This document shows positions 44,645-55,316 of a DNA stretch of 55,564 bases, piece by piece (positions within the stretch are counted from its first letter, which is position 1; each line of letters begins with the position of its first letter). The translations under genes and the position numbers were made by a program. This stretch comes from Myxococcales bacterium (GTDB taxonomy: Bacteria > Myxococcota > UBA727 > VGSZ01). The DNA is taken from contig JAHFED010000046.1 in the NCBI GenBank assembly GCA_023248635.1, forward strand, positions 1 through 55,564, written 5' to 3'. The notes beneath the pieces are model-generated. The model saw only the letters and a list, made by a program, of their open reading frames with translations. It was not told the origin of the DNA and made no database searches.

Positions 44645-46135
44645 GTGGGCCTCGTCGATCGTTGGATGAAGAAATTCCTCGGCGCCGAAGGCGTGGTGCC
44701 GGATCGCGCGCCGGCTGAGCCACCCAGCGAAGCGCCCGACGAAGGCCTGCCCCAGGAGCCAGCCCGGCAGCCCTCAGATCCCCTCGACCAGAACATCGCC
44801 CGGGCCCGCGCGCGTCTCACGGTCGACCGCGAGGGGCGCCGCTACGCCGAGAGCGCCGATCTTCAGGCCGAGCTCTCCGCCCTCGATGGCGGCGGACGAC
44901 GCAAGGCCGCCGATGAGCTGCTGGCCGACGCCCTGCTGTGCACGCCGTCGACGGAGCTGCGGCGGCAGCTGGCCGAGCGACTCTTGCATCGCGGTGAGCG
45001 GGCGCGGGCCAAGGGATTGTTGGTGCGTCTCGTCGACGACGGCCCAGAGGAATCGGTGCATGCCGCCTTTGCCCTGACCGCGCTGGGCGAGATCGCCGAG
45101 CTCGAAGGCGACGTCGACGAAGCCCTGCGCTGCTACGAGCGCGTGCTCGCCCTCGACATCTCGTTGCCCCAACCCAAGGCCCGCGCTCGGCGTCTGCGCG
45201 CCGGGCAAGAGCGAAAAGAAGGCGCCAGCGAACGCGCTGCTCTTGCTCGTTTCTTGGGAACACGCGCCGCCGGTGCCCGCTACGCCGTCGTCGACGAAAT
45301 CGGTCGCGGTGGCGCGGCCACGGTGTTTCGCGCCCGTGACCGCCGCGTCTTGCGCGATGTGGCCCTCAAGATTTTCCACCCGCGTGGCAACCGCGAAGAG
45401 CGCAAGAAACGCCTCGTCGAAGAAGCCCGCATCGCCGGCTCCTTCGATCACCCCCATGTGGTGCCCGTGCTCGACCTCGACGAGGAGCGCGATCTGCTGG
45501 TGATGGTCTTGTGCGACGGCGGCTCGCTCCAGCGCTCGATCCAGCAGCAGGGCAAACTGCGGACGGCGTCGGCGGTGGAGCTTGGTGCTGTGCTCTTGCG
45601 CACCCTCGCCGACATCCACGACGCCGGCCAGCTGCACCTCGACATCAAGCCCTCGAACCTGCTCTTTCACGAAGGGCAGCTGATGGTCTGCGACTTCGGC
45701 ACCGCCGGACTCAAGGAGCTGGGTGCAGCAGCGGGCACGCGCGCCTACATGGCCCCCGAGCAGCTGGGTTTTCTGGCGGCGCCGGTGGGCCCCCAGGCCG
45801 ATCTCTGGGCGGCAGGCCTCGTCGTCGCCGAAGCCATCGAAGGCCGGTTACCGCACCGCGGATCCGTGGAGCTGCCGACCTTGGCGATCGGTCCGCGTCG
45901 TCGTGCCCTCGAGCGCGTGTTGTCGATGTTGACCTCAGTGGAGCTGACGCAACGGCCCCTGAGCGGGCGCACCGCCGCCGAGCTCCTGCTCGAGGCAGGC
46001 GCCTTGCCGCAGGGTGATCTCGAGGGCACGCAGCTCGCGACCCACGTCGAGATGCTGGCGCGCCGCGAAGGCGAAGAAGCCCTCGCACGCTTGAAGAGCC
46101 ACCCCTTGGTGTCTGCGCTGCGTCCGCCGACGTGA
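44645..46135 (+). CDS. TPR - Ser/Thr kinase with altered HRD motif
   Basis: 496 residues, cytoplasmic. A disordered N-terminus (1-60, Pro/Glu-rich) precedes helical TPR-like repeats (about 60-200, e.g. GEIAELEGDVDEALRCYERV). The kinase domain (about 215-470) has IGRGGAATVFRARD, VALKIF, and the catalytic loop LHLDIKPSNLLF with Leu in place of Arg of HRD, so it is a non-RD kinase. DFGTAG and MAPEQLG are intact. Activation-loop control by phosphorylation should therefore differ from the RD kinases here. Start is GTG 44645, nine bases from the previous gene, so it may be in the same operon. A possible terminator is at 46246-46269. Confidence 0.85.
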   Translation: MGLVDRWMKKFLGAEGVVPDRAPAEPPSEAPDEGLPQEPARQPSDPLDQNIARARARLTVDREGRRYAESADLQAELSALDGGGRRKAADELLADALLCTPSTELRRQLAERLLHRGERARAKGLLVRLVDDGPEESVHAAFALTALGEIAELEGDVDEALRCYERVLALDISLPQPKARARRLRAGQERKEGASERAALARFLGTRAAGARYAVVDEIGRGGAATVFRARDRRVLRDVALKIFHPRGNREERKKRLVEEARIAGSFDHPHVVPVLDLDEERDLLVMVLCDGGSLQRSIQQQGKLRTASAVELGAVLLRTLADIHDAGQLHLDIKPSNLLFHEGQLMVCDFGTAGLKELGAAAGTRAYMAPEQLGFLAAPVGPQADLWAAGLVVAEAIEGRLPHRGSVELPTLAIGPRRRALERVLSMLTSVELTQRPLSGRTAAELLLEAGALPQGDLEGTQLATHVEMLARREGEEALARLKSHPLVSALRPPT

Positions 46136-46169
46136 GGCGCTCAGCGACTCATCGTTGGAGTGTTGTCGG

Positions 46170-46193
46170 TTCAAGATGCGCCAGTGTCTTGAA
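46170..46193. repeat. family P palindrome
   Basis: Arms TTCAAGATGC / GTGTCTTGAA around GCCA. It is a slightly diverged copy of 19392-19415 and is followed by CATCAATACTTCAAG. Confidence 0.85.
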
Positions 46194-46245
46194 CATCAAT
46201 ACTTCAAGTCTCCCAGGGCTGCCGGTTCGAACAATACAACAAAGA

Positions 46246-46269
46246 GAAAGCACCCGTGAGGGTGCTTTC
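46246..46269 (+). terminator. hairpin terminator after the TPR-kinase gene
   Basis: GAAAGCACCC-GTGA-GGGTGCTTTC is a perfect 10-bp stem with a tetraloop, followed by CTGTTG. The stem has A/T outer pairs, so it can serve both directions. Confidence 0.75.
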
Positions 46270-46328
46270 CTGTTGCTGCTCCGTCGACGATGGCGACTGC
46301 AGTGAGCAATCACTTCGTTATCATTATG

Positions 46329-46523
46329 CCGCGTCCGCTTGATGTTCGAACGCGTTCCGAGATGGGAAGACGCGGGATGATGCGCGTGAAGCGCGCCCGC
46401 GGAACGCGGAGTTGGTGGGGGGCCCCGCGTCCGGCTCCGCCGGCGCGGGGGGACTCCCAGAAGGGCATCCCCGACGGAGATGAACGAGGCCGGTCCGCGG
46501 TCGAAGTTCAGCGAGATCGGGGA
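46329..46523. repeat. structured intergenic element, copy C (about 195 bp)
   Basis: Reverse complement of copy A: about 190 of 195 aligned positions agree, and it lacks 14-15 bases around the GTCTGGTGCAGAC hairpin. The end next to the cytochrome gene again abuts a stop codon exactly (TTA on this strand, 46524-46526). Read outward from the stop it begins TCCCCGATCTCGCTGAACTT. Confidence 0.88.
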
Positions 46524-46970
46524 TTACTTGCCGAAGGAGCGGACCTTGGCCACCAAGGCCCTGACGACCTCGGGCTTGTCCTTGAGGTCGGCGTTGGGGG
46601 GCATGAGCGGGCTCTTGCCGACGGCGGCGCCGCCTTCGAGGATGGCCTTGCTGATTTCTTCGTCCTTGGTGGCGGCCTGCCACGCCTTGTCGTTGTAGTT
46701 GCGGGGCTTGGGGTTGAGGCTGGCGGAGGCCATGCCATCTCCTTTGCCCGCGGCGCCGTGGCACACGACGCAGCGCGTGTTGAAGATGGACTCGGCCTCG
46801 GCGACGGGGTCAGCAGCGGCGACGGGAGGCGCAAGGGGTGGCGGCGGCGGTGGCGGCGGCGGTGGAGCCTCGACGTGCGGGGGTGGTGGCGGCGGCGGAG
46901 GCGCCTCAGCAGCGGAGCAGCCTGCGAGCGACAGGGTGCCAAGAGCAACGACGACGACGAGCTTGAGCAT
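46524..46970 (-). CDS. monohaem cytochrome c lipoprotein
   Basis: 148 residues. The signal sequence MLKLVVVVALGTLSLAGC ends in an ideal lipobox (LAGC). A spacer with two runs of eight and ten prolines (PPPPPPPPHVEAPPPPPPP region) follows. The class I cytochrome c domain (about 55-148) has haem-binding CVVCHGAAGKGDG and a distal Met in SPLMPPNAD. The Pro stretch probably acts as a rigid tether. ATG 46970 has GGAGGCTCC upstream (ribosome binding site at 46975-46980). It is 26 bases after ribD on the same strand. Copy C of the repeat touches its stop codon. Confidence 0.92.
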   Translation of the reverse strand: MLKLVVVVALGTLSLAGCSAAEAPPPPPPPPHVEAPPPPPPPPPPLAPPVAAADPVAEAESIFNTRCVVCHGAAGKGDGMASASLNPKPRNYNDKAWQAATKDEEISKAILEGGAAVGKSPLMPPNADLKDKPEVVRALVAKVRSFGK

Positions 46971-46996
46971 GGAGCCTCCGAGGCGCTGGATCTGCA

Positions 46997-48121
46997 TCAG
47001 CCGGCCCGGACCGACAAGGTGGGCCTTTGCCACAGCCCGCCGCCGAGCACCGTCAGACCGTCGTTGCCCACTTCTGCCCGGGTGACGACGTCGAAGCGCG
47101 GCGCCTGCTGGATGTGATCGACCTGCCCGAAGTCGACGGCCGAGAGCCCGTCATTGCCCACCAGCAAGGGCGCGTGAAACCACCACAGCTCGTCGACGAC
47201 GTCGGCCTGCAAGAAGGCGGCAGCAAGCCGGGGCCCGGCCTCCACCAAGACCGCGAGCAGCCCCCGCCTGTGCAGCTCTTTGAGCACGTCCGAAATGGAG
47301 GCCAAGCCCAGCACGCAGACGTTGTCGTCGGCGAAGACGCGGGCGCTGCGGGGCACCCGGGCGTGGCGATCGAGGATCACGCGCAGGGGATCTCGACCGG
47401 GCAGGTCGCGCACCGTGAGGGCTGGATCGTCGGCGAGCACAGTGTCAGCGCCGACGACGACGGCGTCGACAGCGTCCCGCAACGCGTGCACCAGGGCGCG
47501 ACTGGCCGGTCCCGTGATGCCTCGCGAGGAGCCCGTGCGCGTCGCCACTTTGCCGTCGAGCGAGGTCGCCGTCTTCAACACCACGTAAGGACGCGCCAGC
47601 TGCTGCGTCGTGGCAAAGGGTGCGATCAAGGCTTGGCAGCGCAACGCATCGGCGCCCTCAGCGATGACGACGTCGACGCCGGCGGCCCGCAAGCGTCGCA
47701 CCCCCTGTTGGTGCACCCGGGGGTTCGGATCGATGGCGCCGACGACGACGCGGGACACGCCTTCGTCCAGGAGGCGATCCACGCAGGGTGGCGTGCGGCC
47801 GTGGTGGGTGCAGGGCTCGAGCGTGACGACGACGGTCTTGCCCCGCGCGGCACCCGGAGCCAATGCGTCGAGCGCCTTGATCTCGGCGTGGCGCTCGCCG
47901 GCTTTTTCATGAAAGCCCCGCGCGATGATGGTGCCGTCGTCGTCGACGATGACGCAACCCACGGGCGGGTTGGGGTGGGTGCGGCCGATGCCCTTGAGGG
48001 CCTCGCGCCAAGCCTCGTGCAGCGGCGCAGCGGTGCTGATGTCCAAGACGCCGGCGCATCCTGAAGTGCTGCTCGCCGGAGCCGCCGGGGGCAGCAGGTG
48101 GGCAAAAGCAGAGATCCCCAC
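46997..48121 (-). CDS. ribD: bifunctional riboflavin biosynthesis deaminase/reductase
   Basis: 374 residues. The N-terminal deaminase domain (about 30-175) has the zinc ligands in HAEIKAL and CTHHGRTPPCVDRLL, with THPNPPVGCVIV. The C-terminal reductase (about 178-370) has LKTATSLDGKVATRTGSSRGITG and VEAGPRLAAAFL. Together they perform the second and third steps of riboflavin synthesis in the cytoplasm. GTG 48121 directly follows the nrdR stop without a gap; it gives about 30 residues before the conserved deaminase part, so the true start may be a few codons later. No FMN riboswitch is visible because the gene is internal to the operon. Confidence 0.92.
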   Translation of the reverse strand: MGISAFAHLLPPAAPASSTSGCAGVLDISTAAPLHEAWREALKGIGRTHPNPPVGCVIVDDDGTIIARGFHEKAGERHAEIKALDALAPGAARGKTVVVTLEPCTHHGRTPPCVDRLLDEGVSRVVVGAIDPNPRVHQQGVRRLRAAGVDVVIAEGADALRCQALIAPFATTQQLARPYVVLKTATSLDGKVATRTGSSRGITGPASRALVHALRDAVDAVVVGADTVLADDPALTVRDLPGRDPLRVILDRHARVPRSARVFADDNVCVLGLASISDVLKELHRRGLLAVLVEAGPRLAAAFLQADVVDELWWFHAPLLVGNDGLSAVDFGQVDHIQQAPRFDVVTRAEVGNDGLTVLGGGLWQRPTLSVRAG

Positions 48122-48595
48122 TCAGGTCTCGACGTCGTCGGCGCCCTTGCGCTTGAGCCCCTCGAGCTCGCGGGCGAATTCGTCGACGTCCTTGAACGAG
48201 CGGTACACGCTGGCGAAGCGGACGTACGCGACCTGATCGACGTCTTTGAGCGCGCTCATCACCTGCTCGCCGAACCAACGCGAAGAGAGCTCGCGCTCGC
48301 CCAGCTCGAGGGCGCGCTTTTCGATCTCGATGGCCAGCCTGTCGATCACCGCCGCCGGCACCGGTCTCTTCTCGCAGGCCCGCGTCATGCCCGCCGTGAG
48401 CTTGCTGCGGTCAAAGCCGATGCGCGAGCCGTCCTTCTTGATGACGACCAGGGGCATCTCCTCGATGCGCTCATAGGTCGTGAAGCGCCGTGCACAGCCC
48501 GTGCAGTTGCGCCGCCGTCGGATGGCCCGCCCGTCGTCGGTCTCTCTCGAGTCGACAACACCGTTGTCCGACGAGGCGCAAAAGGGACACTTCAC
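48122..48595 (-). CDS. nrdR: transcriptional repressor NrdR
   Basis: 157 residues. NrdR represses ribonucleotide reductase genes in response to dATP/ATP. The zinc ribbon has CPFCASSDNGVVDSR and RRRNCTGCARRFTTYE, and the ATP-cone has VVIKKDGSRIGFDRSKL. DQVAYVRFASVYRSFKDV matches the conserved C-terminal block. No nrd gene is present, so targets are elsewhere. It lies 12 bases downstream of glyA and directly before ribD. Confidence 0.96.
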   Translation of the reverse strand: MKCPFCASSDNGVVDSRETDDGRAIRRRRNCTGCARRFTTYERIEEMPLVVIKKDGSRIGFDRSKLTAGMTRACEKRPVPAAVIDRLAIEIEKRALELGERELSSRWFGEQVMSALKDVDQVAYVRFASVYRSFKDVDEFARELEGLKRKGADDVET

Positions 48596-48607
48596 GCAAG
48601 GATTCCT

Positions 48608-49885
48608 TCAGGTCAGGCGCTGCAGAAGATCGAGATAAAGAGGGTACTTCTTCGTCAGAGCGTGCACGCTTTCTTTTACCGACGAAATCACGGCGTCGTC
48701 GCTGGGATTTTCCAGCACACGCGCGATGGCGTCGGCGACGAGGTCCATCTGGGGCTCTTGGAATCCGCGCGTCGTGACGGCGGGGGTTCCGACGCGGATG
48801 CCCGAGGCTACCATGGGCGGCGACGGATCGTAGGGAATCATATTCTTATTGACGGTAATATCGGCCTTACCAAGCGATTCTTCGCCCTGTTTTCCCGTGA
48901 CTGATCGACCGCGCAAATCCAGCAGCATCATGTGGTTGTCGGTGCCGCCGGTGGTCAGCTTCCAACCGCGGGACAAAAGACCGGCGGCCAGGGCTTTGGC
49001 ATTGGCCACAATCTGTTTCTGATAGCCGGCGAAGCTCGGATCGAGGGCTTCCTTGAGCATGACCGCTTTGGCGGCGACGGCGTGCATCAGGGGTCCGCCC
49101 TGGGCGCCGGGAAACACCCGCGAGTCGATGACTTTCTGGTGTTCCGCGGTTGTTAGGATCATGCCCCCGCGTGGGCCGCGCAGCGTCTTGTGCGTTGTCG
49201 TCGTCACGAAATCGGCCCAGGGCACCGGCGAGGGGTGCAGCCCCGCGGCCACCAGACCCGCGATATGGGCCATGTCGACGAAGAAGAAGGCGCCGACGTC
49301 TTTGGCGATCTTGCCGAGGCGCTCGAACTCGATGGTGCGCGGATAGGCCGACGCCCCCGCCACCAACATCTTGGGCTTGTGCTCTTGGGCCAGCCTTTCG
49401 ACTTCGGCGTAGTCGATGCGCTGCTCGGCCTCGGTGACGCCGTAACCGACAAAGTTGTACAAACGACCGGAGAAGTTTACGGCGCTTCCATGGGTCAGAT
49501 GACCGCCCATGTCGAGGCGCATGGCCAGCACGGTGTCGCCGGGCTTCAGCACCGCCGAGTAGACGGCGAAGTTGGCGCTGGCGCCGGAATGGGGCTGCAC
49601 GTTGGCGTGGACGGCGCCAAAGAGCTTCTTGGCTCGCTCGATCGCGATGGTTTCAATTTCGTCGTAGAATGCGCAGCCGCCGTAATAGCGTTTTCCGGGA
49701 TATCCTTCGGCGTATTTATTGGTGAGGATCGAGCCCTGGGCTTCCAGCACCGCGCGACTGACGAAGTTCTCGCTGGCGATGAGCTCGAGGCCTTCTTCTT
49801 GGCGGCCGTGCTCGCGCTTCATCAGCGCGTAGACGTCGGGGTCGGTCTCTTTGACGTGTTGCAGAGGGTTGAGCGACGCAGTCAC
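48608..49885 (-). CDS. glyA: serine hydroxymethyltransferase
   Basis: 425 residues, cytoplasmic PLP enzyme interconverting serine and glycine with tetrahydrofolate. Signatures include [59 protein letters not shown] and the PLP Lys in [17 protein letters not shown] 49885 overlaps the stop of the zinc-ribbon protein (GTGA), so those two are coupled. AT-rich codon patches occur at 48840-48890 and 49675-49725. Confidence 0.97.
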   Translation of the reverse strand: MTASLNPLQHVKETDPDVYALMKREHGRQEEGLELIASENFVSRAVLEAQGSILTNKYAEGYPGKRYYGGCAFYDEIETIAIERAKKLFGAVHANVQPHSGASANFAVYSAVLKPGDTVLAMRLDMGGHLTHGSAVNFSGRLYNFVGYGVTEAEQRIDYAEVERLAQEHKPKMLVAGASAYPRTIEFERLGKIAKDVGAFFFVDMAHIAGLVAAGLHPSPVPWADFVTTTTHKTLRGPRGGMILTTAEHQKVIDSRVFPGAQGGPLMHAVAAKAVMLKEALDPSFAGYQKQIVANAKALAAGLLSRGWKLTTGGTDNHMMLLDLRGRSVTGKQGEESLGKADITVNKNMIPYDPSPPMVASGIRVGTPAVTTRGFQEPQMDLVADAIARVLENPSDDAVISSVKESVHALTKKYPLYLDLLQRLT

Positions 49886-50634
49886 GATGCACCCCCGGGA
49901 GCCTCGACCCGCGTCATCGAGTGGTGGACCAAGAGTCGATTGCAGGCCGGACAGCTCTCGACGACCTGGCCCTTCATGATCTGAATGACGAGCTGCGGCG
50001 GCACCGCGCGGTGGCAGGCGTCGCAGTCGTCTTTGACGCTGATGATCGCGACGCCGACGCCCTGGCGCTTGTTGGCGATGACCTCATAGCGCTTGATCAC
50101 CGCAGCCGGCAGCTTGTCGAGCAGGGCTTTCTTGCCGACGCCGAAGTTGGCGAACTCCGCGCGCAGCGCCTTGAGGTCGTCGTCGACCTTGTCCCATTCA
50201 GCCTTGGCATCAATCACTGCCGCTGCGTGCTTCTTCTCGAGGGCTGCGAGGTCTTTATCGACCTGTTCGAGGGCCTCCATGTGCTCGAGGACGGCGTCTT
50301 CGAGCTGCTTGATCTGGCGCTTGGCGGTGCCGATCTCGGAGCCCAGCGCGGCGTGCTCGCGTTCGCCCTTCAGCTCGCTGGCGCGCGACTCCCACTTGCG
50401 GATCTTGTGGCGCTCCTCGGTGATCTCGTTTTCTCCCTGCTTCTTGGCCAGCAAGGCGCTGTTCTTGCGGACGTGGGCGGCATCGAGCTCAGCCTTGAGC
50501 TTGGCGACGACGGCGTCGGCCTTCTTGGCAGCCTGGGGCAGAGTCTCGAGCTTGTCGGCGACGACCTTGGCGCGTTGGTCGAGGCGCGCCAGCTCGGCCA
50601 GGTGCACGAGCTGCTCGGAAACGGACACGGACAT
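49882..50634 (-). CDS. coiled-coil protein with C4 zinc ribbon (CdsZ/DUF164 type)
   Basis: 250 residues. A long coiled coil (about 5-180, Lys/Glu/Ala heptads such as [20 protein letters not shown]) is followed by a zinc ribbon (about 204-240): [17 protein letters not shown] then [11 protein letters not shown], a CxxC...CxxC pair. Proteins of this family are widespread; structural relatives include ribosome- or flagella-associated factors, but the role here is unproven. It heads the glyA-nrdR-ribD unit. Confidence 0.9.
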   Translation of the reverse strand: MSVSVSEQLVHLAELARLDQRAKVVADKLETLPQAAKKADAVVAKLKAELDAAHVRKNSALLAKKQGENEITEERHKIRKWESRASELKGEREHAALGSEIGTAKRQIKQLEDAVLEHMEALEQVDKDLAALEKKHAAAVIDAKAEWDKVDDDLKALRAEFANFGVGKKALLDKLPAAVIKRYEVIANKRQGVGVAIISVKDDCDACHRAVPPQLVIQIMKGQVVESCPACNRLLVHHSMTRVEAPGGAS

Positions 50635-50753
50635 GAGGGCCTCGGGGCTGGAGGTGACGACGTCGGACTAGGGACCTGACCCCGGTTCGGCAATGCACCT
50701 TGTGCGGCGTCAGGCTTGGAGATGCGCCGGCGTCTTGACTCAGAACCTCAACA
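50635..50753. other. spacer with a decayed family P copy
   Basis: The 119-base spacer holds a degenerate palindrome copy at 50717-50738 (GGAGATGCGCCGGCGTCTTG), followed by CAGAACCTCAACATCAAG, the same trailing motif as at other copies. Promoter elements for the zinc-ribbon operon should also lie here. Confidence 0.6.
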
Positions 50754-53700
50754 TCAAGGGAAGCGCCGCAACTCGACCACAAAACCCTGGCAGGCGTCGA
50801 CGACGTCGATGACGCCTTCGGCGCGCTCGGCGACGCCCGAGAGGCAAAAGGTCGAGTCCGCCGGGAACGCGTTGCGGGGCGAGGCGCCGTAGAGGGTCAC
50901 CACGCCGCTCTTCCCATCGACCCCGCCGAGGTCGTCGGCGGTCACCAGCCGCACGGTGCGCGTGGAGGTGACCAGGAGGTTGCCGAAGGAGTCGAAGGCG
51001 AGCCCGCGCGGGGACTCGACCGGGAAGCTGGGAGAGGGGAAGCCGTCGCCCGCCGAAGCCGCTTCGCCCGTTCCCAGCACCGTCGAGGTCGTGCCGTCGT
51101 CGACGCGGACCACCCGATGGTTGCCCGTGTCGGCGACGTAGACGGCGCCGCTTGCGTTCACGGCGACGGCCTCAGGTCCGTTGAGCTGGCCGTCGCCGTC
51201 GCCCGGAGCACCCGAGCCCACCACCGTGTCGACGTTGGCCGCCGCCAGATCGATCACCCGCAGGCGGTGGCCGCCGGCGTCGACGACGAAGAGTCGATCA
51301 CCCGCAACGTCGTAGGCCAGGCCCGCTGGACGGATGAAGCGCGCGCTCGCCAGGGGGCCGTCGGCGTGGGTGTTGACCCCTTCAGCGCCCCCGAGCAGGG
51401 ACACCGTCCAGGTCGCGGCGTCGGCGCGATCGATCATCGCGATCTGCAGGATGGTGCCGGCGGCGCCTTCGCTGACGAAGAGGGTCTGGTCGCCGTCGAA
51501 GGCCACACCGCTCGCTCCCTCCAGCGCGCGGAAGAAGAGGCTTTGGTTGGGTCCAGTCGGGTCGCCCCCCAGACCGAAGCCACCATCCCGGCCAGCGACG
51601 ACGTCGACCGATCCCGCGCCGTCGAAGTCCAGCCTCAAGATGCGACCAGCGCTTTGAGACGTCGCCAGCAGATCGCCGTCCATCAAGGTCAGCGCCGCCG
51701 GCGTCGGCACGGCGGCAACGGCGAAGGGCCCGCCGAAGGGATGCAGCCCCCCCGCGATGGTGGTGATGGTGCCGTCGAGCTCGATGCGGCGCAGACGGGC
51801 GTCGGCGCCCGAGTTGGCGATCACCAGCCGACCGACGGAATCGAGCACCATGCCGGCGAACACCTGGGTACTGGCAGCCGTGGCGGGTCCGCCATCGCCC
51901 AAGTCACCCAGGGGCGCAGCCGCGCCGCCTGCAAAGAGGGAGATGATGCCGGCGCCGTCGACGCGCCGCACCGTGCCTCGGCCGAACTCGCCAATGAAGA
52001 ACTCGTCGCCGACCCCAGCCGCCAGTGCCTTTGGATTGGTGAGCTGGGCGTTGATCGCCAGGCCGTTGTCGCCGCCGGTGCCCTGGCCATTGCCTGCCAC
52101 GGTGACGATGGTGCCGTCGCCGTTGACGCGTCGCACCCGCCCGCCCAGGAATTCGGCGATCAACAAGCGATCGCTGCCGTCGACGGCGATCCCGTCGCCT
52201 TGGATCTGAGCCGCCGTCGCCTGCAAACCGTCGCCGAGCAGGCCCGAGACCCCGGTACCAGCGATGGTCTTGATGGTGCCGTCGAGCTCCACCCTTCGCA
52301 CCCGCGCGCTGGCGTCGCCGATGATCAAGCGGCCGGTGCTGTCGATGGCCAGACTGTGGGGAGAGTCGAGCTGCGCAGCCGTCGCCGCCACGCCGTCGGC
52401 GCCCGCGGTGCCCGGCGTGCCGGTCCCCGCTACGGTGCTGATGGTCCCGTCGACGGCGTCGATGCGGCGCACCACGCTGGCGTTGAACTCCCCAAAGAAC
52501 ACGTTGCCGTCGTCGTCGACCGCAAGTCCGAAGGGCTGTTGAATCTGGGCCGCAGTCGCTGGACCGCCGTCGCCGGTGACGCCGGGAATGCCGGTGCCGG
52601 CCAAATTCGTCAAGGTGCCGTTGGGCTCGAGGCGTCGAACGCGACCACCGCTGCCGAAGTCGCCTTCGCTGAAGAGCACCCGCCCCAGGGCGTCGATGGC
52701 GACGGAGTTTGGCGCGCTGGCGACGCTGAGCGCGGAGTTGCCCCCACCATCGACGGCGTCGGCCCCCGTCCCGGCCACCGTCGAGAGCGTGCCGTCGTCT
52801 TCGATGCGGCGCACGCGGCTGTTTCGATCGGAGAAGATCACGTGTCCGTCGACGAAGGCCACCGCCTGGGGGGCCACGAGCGTCGCCGCGAGGGCCGCGG
52901 TGCCGTCGGGCGCTTTGGCGATGGCGCCGCCGCCGGCGATGGTGCGCACCACGCGCGTGGCGTCGAGGCCGGGGTCGATGCGGCGGATGCGGTTGTTGCT
53001 GCTGTCGGCGATGAAAATGGTGCCGGTGACGAGGTCGACGGCGATGCCTTCGGGGGCGTTGAACTCCGCATCGACCGCCGGACCTTCGTCGCCGCTGAAA
53101 CCCGAGCTCGCACCGCCCAGGAGGGTGAGGGAGCCGTCGTCTTCGATGCGCTGCAGCGCGCCCGCCCCACTGCGACTGAGCACCAAGATGCGTCCATCCT
53201 CATCGAGGGCCAGGCCGCACGGGTTGGACAGCCCACCCGGTCCGGCGATGGTCTCGATGCCACCCTCGTCGGTCACCCGCCGCACCCGGCGGCTCAGCGG
53301 ATCGGCAAAGACGATGCGCCCCTGGACGTCGACGATGGCAGCCTCGGGTCGGCCGATGGCCACCTCGAGGGCGGGCCCATCGTCGTCTTGGGGATCGCCC
53401 CCGCCGGCGCCCTGTTGGTTGCCGTTGCCGGCGACGATGCGCAGCGTGCCATTGGCCTCGACCCTCAAGATGTGGTTCACGTTGGTGGCAGCGATCAACA
53501 CGCGACCGAAGCCGTCGACGCCGACGCCGTTGACGTCGCGACCAATGGGAACGCCGGTGGCCGGGACGCCGTCTCTCACCGAGCTGGGGTTCTGGTTGAC
53601 GTCGTCGGTCCCCGCGATGGCGGTCATTTGCCCGTTGGTGATGCGAAAGACCTGGCTGCTCGAGGCGATGACCACATGGCCGACCTGGTCCACCGCCAGC

Positions 53701-55316
53701 GCGCGCGGGTTTTCGATGGCCGTGCGCCCAGGAGCGCCGCCGCTGGGCCCAAAGCCCGTTGGCACCGAGATGCCCCAAGAAACCAGCCGACAGCCGCCGC
53801 AGGTGTCGCTGGGATTCAGGTTGCCGTCGTCGCATTCCTCGCCGCTGTCGACGACGCCGTCGCCGCAGAGCTCGATCTTGGCGCAGTCGCCTTTGCACCC
53901 ATCGCCGGAGGCCCGGTTGCCGTCGTCGCAGGCCTCTACGCCCTCGAGCACCTTGCCGTCGCCGCAGATGTTGAGGCGACACAAGCTGGTGCAGGGGCTC
54001 GCGTCGCTGTTGGCGTCGTCGCCTTCGTCGCATTGCTCGCCGGCGCCCAGCTGCAAGATGCGGTCGCCGCAGCGGGGGTCGAGGCACTTGTTGGTGCAGG
54101 TGTCTTCGTCGACCTGGTTGCCGTCGTCACATTGCTCGGCGCCAGAGGCTTGCTCGATGCCGTCTCCGCACCTCGGCGCGGTGCAGGCGTTGGAGCAGGC
54201 GTTGTCGTTGACGTCGTCGCCGTCGTCGCAGTCTTCGACGCCGGTGAGCACCTTGTTGTCGCCGCACTCGTTCAGGGCGCAAGCGAGAGTGCAGAGCTCG
54301 TCATCGCCGTTGGCGCCGTCGCCGTCGTCGCAGTCCTCGCCGAGCTGGATGATGGCGTCGCCGCAACGCGCGGATTGGCAGTCGTTGGTGCAGGCATCGG
54401 TATCCACCAGGTTGCCGTCGTCGCAGCCCTCGGACACGCCGAGCTGGGTGATGCCGTCGCCGCAGCGGGGCAGGGTGCAGGCGTTGCTGCAGTCGTCGTC
54501 GTCGTCGTCGTTGCCGTCGTCGCAGTCCTCGTCGCCGTTGTCGAGGTGAAGGCCGTCGCCGCACACATTGTCTTGGCAATCATCGGTGCAGGGGGCCTGG
54601 TCGTCGTTGTCGACGCCCTCGTCGCAGTCTTCGCCGAGCTGAACGAAGGCGTCGCCGCAGGTGGGCAGCTTGCAGACATTGGTGCAGGCGTCGACGTTGC
54701 TCTGGTTGCCGTCGTCGCAGTCCTCGCCCGGCTGAACGATCGCGTCGCCACAGGTCGGCAGCGCGCAGGCGTTGGTGCAGGCGTTGTCGTCGACGGTGTC
54801 GCCGTCGTCGCAGCCTTCGATGTCGATCTGCACATGGCCATCACCACAGCGCGCCGCCGCACAGCTGGCCGTGCAGGGGCCGCCATCGCGGTTGCCGAGC
54901 AGGACATCGATGCCGTCGTCGCAAGCCTCAAATTCCAGCTGCACCACTCCGTCGCCGCAGGCCCGGCAGTCGGTGCGACAACCAACGTCGTCGTCGCAGG
55001 CCTCACCAGCGTCGCCGTCGACGATGCCGTCTCCGCAGCGGGGCAGGGTGCAGTCCAAGCGACAGGGTGCGTCGGGTGCGTCGGCGTTTGCCTTGCCGGC
55101 GTCACAGGCCTCGTCACCTCCCAACACGCCGTCACCGCAGATCTCGCCGAATTGTTCGGCGCGAATGCAGGTGGGCGCAGCTGCGTCGACGGCGCAGACG
55201 AAGCCGTTGAGGCAGTCGGCATCCGAGGCGCAGAGCACCTGCACGTCATCGGGCAGGTCGGCGCGCTTGCAGCCGCTCACGACGACGACAGCGATCCAGC
55301 ACAGATGTTTCCTCAT
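50754..55316 (-). CDS. very large lipoprotein: 14 Cys-rich CGDG repeats plus NHL-type beta-propellers
   Basis: 1520 residues. Signal sequence with lipobox ([16 protein letters not shown]) at ATG 55316. Residues about 45-525 hold 14 tandem repeats of about 30-38 residues with CGDG/CGDA, a central E-x-CDDG and a terminal C-x-x-x-C, the DUF4215/myxococcus Cys-rich type. These should form disulfide-linked, possibly Ca-binding modules (Asp-rich). Residues about 530-1515 consist of many NHL-like blades: [48 protein letters not shown], with IRRID or VRRVD before each turn, and IxTVAGxG. This indicates two or three six-bladed propellers for binding ligands at the cell surface. The start overlaps the stop of the upstream partial gene by four bases. 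Confidence 0.93.
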   Translation of the reverse strand: MRKHLCWIAVVVVSGCKRADLPDDVQVLCASDADCLNGFVCAVDAAAPTCIRAEQFGEICGDGVLGGDEACDAGKANADAPDAPCRLDCTLPRCGDGIVDGDAGEACDDDVGCRTDCRACGDGVVQLEFEACDDGIDVLLGNRDGGPCTASCAAARCGDGHVQIDIEGCDDGDTVDDNACTNACALPTCGDAIVQPGEDCDDGNQSNVDACTNVCKLPTCGDAFVQLGEDCDEGVDNDDQAPCTDDCQDNVCGDGLHLDNGDEDCDDGNDDDDDDCSNACTLPRCGDGITQLGVSEGCDDGNLVDTDACTNDCQSARCGDAIIQLGEDCDDGDGANGDDELCTLACALNECGDNKVLTGVEDCDDGDDVNDNACSNACTAPRCGDGIEQASGAEQCDDGNQVDEDTCTNKCLDPRCGDRILQLGAGEQCDEGDDANSDASPCTSLCRLNICGDGKVLEGVEACDDGNRASGDGCKGDCAKIELCGDGVVDSGEECDDGNLNPSDTCGGCRLVSWGISVPTGFGPSGGAPGRTAIENPRALAVDQVGHVVIASSSQVFRITNGQMTAIAGTDDVNQNPSSVRDGVPATGVPIGRDVNGVGVDGFGRVLIAATNVNHILRVEANGTLRIVAGNGNQQGAGGGDPQDDDGPALEVAIGRPEAAIVDVQGRIVFADPLSRRVRRVTDEGGIETIAGPGGLSNPCGLALDEDGRILVLSRSGAGALQRIEDDGSLTLLGGASSGFSGDEGPAVDAEFNAPEGIAVDLVTGTIFIADSSNNRIRRIDPGLDATRVVRTIAGGGAIAKAPDGTAALAATLVAPQAVAFVDGHVIFSDRNSRVRRIEDDGTLSTVAGTGADAVDGGGNSALSVASAPNSVAIDALGRVLFSEGDFGSGGRVRRLEPNGTLTNLAGTGIPGVTGDGGPATAAQIQQPFGLAVDDDGNVFFGEFNASVVRRIDAVDGTISTVAGTGTPGTAGADGVAATAAQLDSPHSLAIDSTGRLIIGDASARVRRVELDGTIKTIAGTGVSGLLGDGLQATAAQIQGDGIAVDGSDRLLIAEFLGGRVRRVNGDGTIVTVAGNGQGTGGDNGLAINAQLTNPKALAAGVGDEFFIGEFGRGTVRRVDGAGIISLFAGGAAAPLGDLGDGGPATAASTQVFAGMVLDSVGRLVIANSGADARLRRIELDGTITTIAGGLHPFGGPFAVAAVPTPAALTLMDGDLLATSQSAGRILRLDFDGAGSVDVVAGRDGGFGLGGDPTGPNQSLFFRALEGASGVAFDGDQTLFVSEGAAGTILQIAMIDRADAATWTVSLLGGAEGVNTHADGPLASARFIRPAGLAYDVAGDRLFVVDAGGHRLRVIDLAAANVDTVVGSGAPGDGDGQLNGPEAVAVNASGAVYVADTGNHRVVRVDDGTTSTVLGTGEAASAGDGFPSPSFPVESPRGLAFDSFGNLLVTSTRTVRLVTADDLGGVDGKSGVVTLYGASPRNAFPADSTFCLSGVAERAEGVIDVVDACQGFVVELRRFP

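Larger units (their letters stand above)
46136..46523. other. convergent spacer rich in repeats
   Basis: The spacer has no gene. From the left it contains a family P copy at 46170-46193, a decayed partner (TTCAAGTCTCCCAGGG) at about 46203-46220, the hairpin at 46246-46269, a short unique piece, and repeat element copy C. Confidence 0.8.

Noticed and set aside
46329-46523. Repeat copy C considered as a tRNA or other stable RNA gene.
   Set aside because: No cloverleaf or T-loop is present; its reverse complement is copy A, and hairpins fit a terminator or mobile repeat better.
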